Assembly (NCBI GenBank): GCA_021828635.1
Contig: JAJZEJ010000108.1
Location: forward strand, 1 to 5,299
DNA: 5,299 nucleotides
Direction: 5' to 3'
Source: Chloroflexota bacterium
Lineage (GTDB): Bacteria; Chloroflexota; Ktedonobacteria; Ktedonobacterales; Ktedonobacteraceae
Of this stretch, positions 1 to 3,645 are shown in pieces (position 1 is the stretch's first letter; every line of letters begins with the position of its first letter). A model generated the notes under the pieces. It worked only from the letters and a program-made list of their open reading frames with translations, did not search any database and was not told where the DNA came from. Both the position numbers and the translations under genes were made by a program.

Positions 1-384
1 CTCGTCGAGCCTGTGTTGCAGCAGCGTATAACCGACAAAATCGACCAGACGCAGATCGACATCGACGAGTTCAGGGCTGGACGGCAACAGGTCGAAGCCG
101 AAAACAGGGGTTGTTTTGCCAAGTACATCTCTCACGATCAAATCACGTGTTGGGATAGCCACCTGATGTTGGTCAAAAATCGTGTACGTTGTGCCGTGCG
201 TCTCTTGCCAGTGATGCCAGTGATCTTGAGCCATCACGTAGAAGGTCGCGCTGGCCTGCGGGTCAAGATCGACCAACAAGGTACGACGCCCATAATGCTT
301 AGCCAGGGCCGCCGCGAGTTCAGTCGCACATGTGGTCTTACCAACGCCGCCCTTGAAATTGATAATCGTAATGATTTGAGCCAT
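1..384 (-). CDS. ParA/Soj-type ATPase, N-terminal part (runs off left edge)
   Basis: Reading the minus strand from the ATG at 382-384 gives 128 residues with no stop before the window edge, so the gene is cut at its 3' side. Residues 4-18 contain the deviant Walker A motif KGGVGKTT (residues 11-18) with signature Lys11 and catalytic Lys16. Residues 36-45 read LLVDLDPQAS, the Walker A' segment typical of ParA/Soj/MinD ATPases. The family forms ATP-dependent dimers, usually binds DNA non-specifically, and segregates chromosomes, plasmids or other cargo. Residues 49-75 carry a His/Trp/Gln-rich segment that I cannot assign. The start is placed here because the usual ParA N-terminus (M-x-x-I-I-x-I-x-N-x-KGG) begins exactly at this Met; the ribosome site is only a weak AAAGAGA at 389-395. 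Any ParB partner would lie outside the window. Whether this is a chromosomal Soj, a plasmid ParA or an orphan cargo-positioning ATPase cannot be decided. Confidence 0.93.
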   Translation of the reverse strand, partial: MAQIITIINFKGGVGKTTCATELAAALAKHYGRRTLLVDLDPQASATFYVMAQDHWHHWQETHGTTYTIFDQHQVAIPTRDLIVRDVLGKTTPVFGFDLLPSSPELVDVDLRLVDFVGYTLLQHRLDE

Positions 385-573
385 ATAGTCTCTTTGCTGC
401 TAAAAATGATAGGTGTTCCTCAACGGAATAGGTGTAACGACGATGTCAGCAAATAATTGCGTATCTCTCTTCGCTTTTTAGCTCTTTTGCCGATCATATA
501 CTATAACGGCTGAGCAGCACGCTAGCAACACTGAGAATGAGATGAGTTGTTCGTAAAATCCATATGTGAGGTA
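385..573. other. Intergenic leader of the ParA gene
   Basis: This stretch has no convincing gene on either strand. Besides the promoter candidate at 500-528 it holds an exact 8-bp direct repeat, ATAGGTGT on the plus strand, at 409-416 and 428-435. The two copies are 19 bp apart start to start, close to two helical turns, and lie in the predicted 5' untranslated region of the ParA gene. Confidence 0.4.
500..528 (-). promoter_or_regulatory. Candidate sigma70-like promoter for the ParA gene
   Basis: On the minus strand TTGCTA (523-528) is followed after 17 nt by TATAGT (500-505), four and five matches to the -35 and -10 consensus. Transcription would start near 493, giving a leader of about 109 nt. 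It lies just downstream of the terminator at 574-616, which fits a fresh start for the ParA gene. Confidence 0.45.
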
Positions 574-616
574 AAAATATAAACCAGACATCAAGAACCT
601 TCCTGATGCCTGGTCT
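574..616 (-). terminator. Intrinsic terminator of the glycine-rich peptide genes
   Basis: The arms 581-597 and 600-616 form a 17-bp stem around a CC/GG turn; the last few pairs would open to make a realistic loop. Three positions (582/615, 588/609, 594/603) are A against C on the plus strand but become U·G wobbles in minus-strand RNA, so the hairpin is continuous only in the sense direction of the peptide genes. On the minus strand the stem is followed directly by a U-rich tail, TTTATATTTTTAC. It sits 73 bp after the stop of the second peptide gene. Confidence 0.85.
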
Positions 617-689
617 ATAGCCGTGGTTAAGAAGTGGTAGAAAGGAGAATAAAGTGAGAAAATTTATCTTGAAATGTTAGGTCTGGTGA

Positions 690-947
690 CTAATAGCAGC
701 CGAAACCACCGATACCGAAAGGATAGCCGAAACCGCCGACGCCGAAGCCACCGATGCCATAGCCGAAATTGCTGACACCAAAGCCACCAAAGCCAAGCCC
801 GCCGATGCCATAGGGGTAGCCAAAGCCACCGATACCGTAAGGAGAGCCAAAACCACCAAAGCCAAAGCCGCCCCAGCCGCCGGTGACTATTGTTAGCTCC
901 TCATTCGTTAGCTCCATGCTGTTCGCAATAGTATTATTTATAGCCAT
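690..947 (-). CDS. Glycine-rich precursor-like peptide with double-glycine leader (85 aa)
   Basis: I do not recognise a named family. Residues 12-24 read ELTNEELTIVTGG, matching the bacteriocin-type double-glycine leader pattern whose GG is normally cut by a C39-peptidase ABC exporter. The predicted core, residues 25-85, has 61 residues of which 29 are glycine; the rest are mostly Phe, Tyr, Ile and Pro. Four degenerate units contain GIGG[F/L]G, several preceded by YPY, YPF or SPY. The core has no charged residues and a single cysteine, next to last (Cys84-Tyr85). The ATG at 945-947 is chosen because GAAAGAGG lies at 960-967 (GAGGAA at 958-963); Met11 has no ribosome site. The gene lies 100 bp downstream of the related 112-aa gene and before a strong terminator, so the pair probably forms one operon. 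Likely an exported ribosomal peptide (bacteriocin, RiPP or structural glycine-rich peptide); the function is unknown. Confidence 0.8.
   Translation of the reverse strand: MAINNTIANSMELTNEELTIVTGGWGGFGFGGFGSPYGIGGFGYPYGIGGLGFGGFGVSNFGYGIGGFGVGGFGYPFGIGGFGCY
693..875 (-). repeat. Degenerate Gly-aromatic repeats encoding the 85-aa core
   Basis: The core-coding DNA is built of imperfect units such as those encoding SPYGIGGFG, YPYGIGGLG, NFGYGIGGFG and YPFGIGGFG. Codons vary between units (GGC, GGT, GGA and GGG are all used), so the protein pattern is conserved better than the DNA. This argues for selection on the peptide sequence rather than very recent DNA duplication. Confidence 0.65.
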
Positions 948-1002
948 GATTAAGAATTTCCTCTTTCATTGTTTAATAGAATAAGTAATAGTTGGTAAGG
1001 CG

Positions 1003-1033
1003 GGCGTGCTGCACGCTTTGAATGCAACACGCC
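1003..1033 (-). promoter_or_regulatory. Hairpin between the two glycine-rich peptide genes
   Basis: Arms 1003-1013 and 1023-1033 form an 11-bp stem with a 9-nt loop. The only non-Watson-Crick position, 1009/1027, is C against A on the plus strand but G·U in minus-strand RNA, so it pairs fully only in the sense transcript. The following minus-strand bases (CGCCTTACCAAC) contain no U-run, so it is not a standard intrinsic terminator. It may stabilise or process the mRNA and set the ratio of the two peptides. Confidence 0.55.
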
Positions 1034-1047
1034 ACTGAAGTAAAAAG

Positions 1048-1386
1048 CTAATTTCCGTAGTATGTGAATGCGCTGTTGGTGACAGCGTTGCTTGAAGCCA
1101 AGCTAGAGCTTTGGGCAAACTTGTTCACTGCACTGTTGGTGACTGCATTGATATAGGGTCCGCTAGAGAAGCCACATGTGCCACATGCGCCAAGTCCAAA
1201 GCCACCATAGAACGGAACACCAAAGCCGCCACAAACGCCACAGCCACCAAGTCCATAGCCACCAAGCCCATAGCCACCAAGCCCGAAACCACCAAGTCCA
1301 TAGCCACCGAATCCAGCACCGATAACGCTGTCTAGTTCTTCCTGAGTCAATTCAATCATAGTTGTCACATCATCATACATATTCAT
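1048..1386 (-). CDS. Glycine-rich precursor-like peptide with CGxC pairs (112 aa)
   Basis: No named family is recognised. The N-terminus aligns without gaps to the 85-aa neighbour: residues 12-24 read ELTQEELDSVIGA, a double-glycine-type leader ending in GA rather than GG. Residues 25-48 consist of GGYGL/GGFGL pentads. Residues 49-72 hold two cysteine pairs, Cys49-G-V-Cys52 and Cys68-G-T-Cys71, suited to disulfides, metal binding or thiol-based modification. From residue 74 the composition changes to Asn/Ser/Ala/Thr with NAVTNSA at 80-86 and again at 100-106, exactly 20 residues apart, ending TYYGN. The start is supported by AGGAG at 1397-1401, 10 nt upstream, and by a promoter at 1466-1494. 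It is probably the first gene of an operon with the 85-aa gene. A bacteriocin or RiPP precursor is the best guess, a secreted structural peptide the alternative; no processing enzyme is nearby. Confidence 0.82.
   Translation of the reverse strand: MNMYDDVTTMIELTQEELDSVIGAGFGGYGLGGFGLGGYGLGGYGLGGCGVCGGFGVPFYGGFGLGACGTCGFSSGPYINAVTNSAVNKFAQSSSLASSNAVTNSAFTYYGN
1070..1150 (-). repeat. Direct repeat encoding the NAVTNSA motif
   Basis: The 20-bp segments 1071-1090 and 1131-1150 match at 17 of 20 positions and are exactly 60 bp apart. In protein this gives NAVTNSA at residues 80-86 and 100-106 of the 112-aa peptide. It looks like an internal 20-codon duplication that has since diverged. Confidence 0.75.
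1249..1308 (-). repeat. Four tandem 15-bp repeats encoding GG[Y/F]GL
   Basis: Units 1249-1263, 1264-1278, 1279-1293 and 1294-1308 follow the plus-strand pattern AAG[T/C]CCATAGCCACC; the third unit has GAAACC in place of ATAGCC. Translated on the minus strand they give GGYGL or GGFGL. The near identity suggests recent expansion by slippage, and copy number may vary between strains. Confidence 0.85.
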
Positions 1387-1465
1387 TATAGAAAATCTCC
1401 TGTTTTCGATCTACTTTTATACGTTGTCAAAACACTCACGTGCGAGCGTTCTGTGTACGGTAGTA

Positions 1466-1494
1466 AATGTACATGAAAAAGTATTAAAAGTCAA
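1466..1494 (-). promoter_or_regulatory. Sigma70-like promoter for the glycine-rich peptide genes
   Basis: On the minus strand TTGACT (1489-1494) is followed after 17 nt by TACATT (1466-1471). The start of transcription would be near 1459, giving a leader of about 73 nt before the 112-aa gene. The AT-rich DNA immediately upstream could serve as an UP element. Confidence 0.65.
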
Positions 1495-1759
1495 GCTCAT
1501 CATAACTTATTTATAAAACTCGTATATCAAAATAGCAGAGAGAATACATTTTAAATAACATTTTAGAAATGGATAATTCTATTTTTTAATGTAAATATCA
1601 TATAATATGGAGAAGATAAAGTACTGAAAATGCAGGCAGAACCGAGAATTTGTGGATTGGTGTGAAACGTGACCCCGCAAAAACTTCTTCGGAAACGAGC
1701 AAGTGGGCCACGCTTCATATCAATATTGACAGAGTGAGTGGAACCGAAAGTTGTGTTGA
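1495..1759. other. AT-rich intergenic region upstream of the peptide operon
   Basis: No supported gene is seen. Bases 1501-1620 contain about 23 G/C in 120, roughly 19%, much lower than the flanking genes. A perfect 10-bp palindrome TCAATATTGA lies at 1720-1729. No clear terminator is visible after the 89-aa gene stop at 1760-1762, so read-through into the peptide genes is possible. Confidence 0.5.
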
Positions 1760-2029
1760 TTACACTTCCTTCTGGTTGCGTAGTAGACGGCGTAATGCGT
1801 CGGCGCGTCCCCGATGCCAGGCGGCGGAGTGCATCTCGCCGACGATAGGTAATGAACTTCGCTCACGAATTTGTGCCGCTCGTTCGCTTTGAACGATTTC
1901 ATGCACTAATTGTCGATCACTAATGCGCCAGCCACGTAATTTTGCATGTTCGGCATAGCGCATAACCCGTGTGAAACCGGCTTGATACTCTTGTTCATCC
2001 GTACTATTTTGGAGTGGTATATCTTGCAT
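1760..2029 (-). CDS. Small basic protein of unknown function (89 aa)
   Basis: I do not recognise the family. The product from Met at 2027-2029 has a short polar N-terminus (MQDIPLQNSTDEQEY) and then a largely helical, charged sequence. It includes RVMRYAEHAKLRGWRISD, a central Glu/Arg-rich helix (HEIVQSERAAQIRERSS) and a C-terminal segment WHRGRADALRRLLRNQ. There is no signal peptide, membrane segment or cysteine. The excess of Arg/His suggests binding to nucleic acid or to an acidic partner, which is only a guess. GAGG at 2037-2040 is 7 nt from this ATG. An adjacent ATG at 2030-2032 (4 nt spacing) would add one residue, and the ATG at 2069-2071 would add fourteen but lacks a ribosome site. 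The gene has its own good promoter at 2104-2133 and is therefore probably a separate unit from the peptidase upstream. Confidence 0.72.
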   Translation of the reverse strand: MQDIPLQNSTDEQEYQAGFTRVMRYAEHAKLRGWRISDRQLVHEIVQSERAAQIRERSSLPIVGEMHSAAWHRGRADALRRLLRNQKEV

Positions 2030-2036
2030 CATAAAA

Positions 2037-2040
2037 CCTC
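2037..2040 (-). promoter_or_regulatory. Ribosome binding site choosing the start of the 89-aa gene
   Basis: GAGG on the minus strand is followed by TTTTATGATG. It favours the internal paired ATGs over the upstream in-frame ATG at 2069-2071. The second ATG (2027-2029) has the better 7-nt spacing. Confidence 0.6.
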
Positions 2041-2103
2041 GTACTAACAATGATTCCTGGTAGACAATCATGTCTGGTAGAAATATAAAAGTATGCCTGC
2101 TCG

Positions 2104-2133
2104 ATTATCTCAGAAAAAAGTGAGCCGCGTCAA
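2104..2133 (-). promoter_or_regulatory. Strong sigma70-like promoter for the 89-aa gene
   Basis: On the minus strand TTGACG (2128-2133) and GATAAT (2104-2109) are separated by 18 nt; each hexamer differs from consensus at one base. Transcription should begin near 2097, giving a leader of about 68 nt. That leader contains AGACA-TGAT-TGTCT, a small perfect hairpin at about 2061-2074, flanked by two copies of CTACCAG. Confidence 0.65.
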
Positions 2134-2147
2134 GGTTATAGCGCGGC
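2114..2147 (-). terminator. Candidate intrinsic terminator after the peptidase gene
   Basis: GCCGCG and CGCGGC (2142-2147 and 2124-2129 on the plus strand) form a 6-bp all-GC stem with a 12-nt loop. On the minus strand TCAC and then six T residues (2114-2119) follow. The short stem and 4-nt gap before the T-run make it weaker than the site at 574-616. It overlaps the promoter at 2104-2133. Confidence 0.5.
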
Positions 2148-2248
2148 AGTAACGCCTGATGAACCAGAGGTACTATCGTTTATAAATATTGTGTAATAGA
2201 TAAGATGATAATCATTGAAATGCTTCGCTCATCTATATATGCTGGATA

Positions 2249-2280
2249 CAGCAGGGCAACCACACGATATTGCCCTGCTG
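2249..2280 (-). terminator. Perfect 11-bp hairpin just after the peptidase stop
   Basis: CAGCAGGGCAA (2249-2259) pairs perfectly with TTGCCCTGCTG (2270-2280) around a 10-nt loop, beginning 12 bp after the peptidase stop. No U-run follows on the minus strand (TATCCAGCATATATAG), so it may be a U-less terminator or a 3' mRNA stabiliser acting with the stem at 2124-2147. Confidence 0.55.
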
Positions 2281-2292
2281 ATAGTTGCCAGG

Positions 2293-3630
2293 TTATGCTT
2301 TGTGACGGCGCAAGACTTCATAGATGGCTTGTGTGCCAAACTCCATTGCCTCAATAGGGATACGTTCGTTAGCGGTATGGAGACTTTGCAGGAAATTCAG
2401 ATCGGTGGGCAGATTCATGGGATGGAAGCCGTAGGTTTGAATGCCGAGGTGGGAAAAGAAACGTCCATCAGTGACGGCAGGCATCAGCACTGGGATGGGT
2501 GTACCACCAGGGTCAGCCTCGTGCAGAATAGTGGTGAGTGTCTCGTATAGCCCCATATCGGCCTGTGTGCGTCCCTCGCCGTAGCGCATTACTGTGAACT
2601 CAATCTCGTTGCCAAGCAGAGCATGTAGTTCTCGCAGCATGTCATCGGGTGTGAAGCCGGGGAGCAGGCGACCATCCATTTCAACGAGAACCTCGCTAGG
2701 AATGACATTGACTTTCTCGCCTCCATGCACGGTTGTCGCATTCACGGTATTGTGTAGAATCGGGTCAAACAGACTGGCGTGTGGACCGAGTTGATCGAGT
2801 ATCCTATCCGTTTGTGTGGTTTCAAGCAAACGGTGTATCTGTGAGCCGACAGGATCGGGGAGTGCTGCGGCGATAGTCTCGATCATTTGCTGAGGAATTG
2901 GTGTAATATGAACAGGGAGGCGTTGCTGATCGAGACGCTGAAGCACGTATCCGAGTTTTGCCATCGTGCCGCCGTGCATGGGCATGGAACCATGACCACC
3001 GGGGCCATGCACCGCTGCACGTAGCCAGCACATCTGTTTTTCCAACACCTGAATAGGATAGAATTTGTGACCGGCGATATAGCTGGTGAAACCACCCAGT
3101 TCGCCCAGTGCGTAGCGTACTCCCTCGAAAAGTTGTGGATGCTGCTCTACCAAATATTGCGCTCCCAGGATGCCACCAGCCTCCTCGTCGCTTAACACTG
3201 CTAGAATGACATCACCTGGCAAAGATGTTCCCTGCGCTTGAGCGCGTAGCATCGCGCAGATCATCATGGTGACGGTACCTTTCATATCCAGCGTGCCGCG
3301 TCCCCAAATATAGCCGTCGGCGCTAGTGCCGGAGAACGGTGGATAGTGCCATGCCTGTTTCTCGGTTGTGACCACATCTACGTGTCCCTGTAAGAGCAAT
3401 GGAGGCACTTCGCCGCGTCCCTTGAGGCGGGCAATGAGGTTTGGACGTGCTGGATCGGCAGCCAGAATGGTTGTTTGCAAGCCTGCCTGTGTCAGTAGAT
3501 CGTTGATGAAAGCAATGCAGGCTGCCTCATTGCCGGGCGGATTTGTGGTATCGAAGCGTACAAGGTGTTGTAGCAGTTCCGTTGGGCGCTCATAGAGCGT
3601 CGGGTCAGCACCGTGTGGGGTGAAAGGCAT
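2293..3630 (-). CDS. M20-family zinc metallopeptidase / deacylase (445 aa)
   Basis: This is a full-length member of the M20 (ArgE/DapE/CPG2/ACY1) family, two-metal hydrolases that cut amide bonds of small peptides or N-acyl amino acids. The motifs appear in order: DTTNPPGNE (27-35), QGHVDVV with His83 and Asp85 (81-87), GRGTLDMKG with the bridging Asp115 (110-118), and SDEEAGG with Glu149 as general base and Glu150 as metal ligand (147-153). They continue with Glu177 in GELGG, GPGGHGSMP with dimerisation-domain His213 (209-217), VNVIPS (307-312), and HTANERIPIE with metal ligand His418 (418-427). There is no signal peptide, so it is probably cytoplasmic. The pattern resembles the carboxypeptidase-S-like branch more than DapE or ArgE, but the substrate cannot be read from sequence. 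AGGAG at 3638-3642 sits 7 nt before the ATG, inside the 15-bp gap after the kinase stop, indicating cotranscription with the kinase. No truncation or missing key residue is seen. Confidence 0.94.
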   Translation of the reverse strand: MPFTPHGADPTLYERPTELLQHLVRFDTTNPPGNEAACIAFINDLLTQAGLQTTILAADPARPNLIARLKGRGEVPPLLLQGHVDVVTTEKQAWHYPPFSGTSADGYIWGRGTLDMKGTVTMMICAMLRAQAQGTSLPGDVILAVLSDEEAGGILGAQYLVEQHPQLFEGVRYALGELGGFTSYIAGHKFYPIQVLEKQMCWLRAAVHGPGGHGSMPMHGGTMAKLGYVLQRLDQQRLPVHITPIPQQMIETIAAALPDPVGSQIHRLLETTQTDRILDQLGPHASLFDPILHNTVNATTVHGGEKVNVIPSEVLVEMDGRLLPGFTPDDMLRELHALLGNEIEFTVMRYGEGRTQADMGLYETLTTILHEADPGGTPIPVLMPAVTDGRFFSHLGIQTYGFHPMNLPTDLNFLQSLHTANERIPIEAMEFGTQAIYEVLRRHKA

Positions 3631-3637
3631 GAATAAT

Positions 3638-3642
3638 CTCCT
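3638..3642 (-). promoter_or_regulatory. Ribosome binding site of the peptidase in the 15-bp intergenic gap
   Basis: AGGAG lies 7 nt before the peptidase ATG and 3 nt after the kinase TGA stop. The gap leaves no room for a separate promoter after the kinase gene, supporting a bicistronic mRNA. Confidence 0.8.
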
Positions 3643-3645
3643 GTA

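Noticed and set aside
13..456. 147-codon open frame on the plus strand
   Set aside because: It is antisense to the ParA-type gene, whose minus-strand frame has intact Walker A and A' motifs. The plus frame has no recognisable motif.
677..865. Ala/Ser/Val-rich minus-strand frame overlapping the 85-aa gene
   Set aside because: It is a frame-shifted reading of the same repeats and lacks a ribosome site.
1249..1308. Short regular repeats as a possible CRISPR array
   Set aside because: The units are contiguous 15-mers without spacers and are in phase with a coding frame.
1111..1335. Plus-strand frame with Ala/Thr/Lys repeats (ATKSIATKPIATKP)
   Set aside because: The repeats are the complement of the GG[Y/F]GL pentads of the 112-aa gene, which has a ribosome site, promoter and leader matching its neighbour.
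1413..1434. Perfect -35-like TTGACA inside the leader of the 112-aa gene
   Set aside because: No -10 hexamer follows at 16-18 nt; the promoter at 1466-1494 fits better.
1601..1664. Plus-strand TATAAT at 1601-1606 followed by an 11-codon frame from the ATG at 1630
   Set aside because: No acceptable -35 hexamer lies at the right spacing, and an 11-residue frame in AT-rich DNA is expected by chance.
1650..1892. 80-codon plus-strand frame
   Set aside because: It overlaps the 89-aa minus-strand gene, has no ribosome site or promoter, and looks like non-coding Arg/Ser-rich sequence.
2027..2071. Longer start for the 89-aa gene at the ATG at 2069-2071
   Set aside because: No ribosome site precedes it, and the ATG falls in the loop of a small hairpin; GAGG at 2037-2040 supports the internal start.
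2215..2550. 111-codon plus-strand frame
   Set aside because: It is antisense to the C-terminal catalytic part of the M20 peptidase and has no motif.
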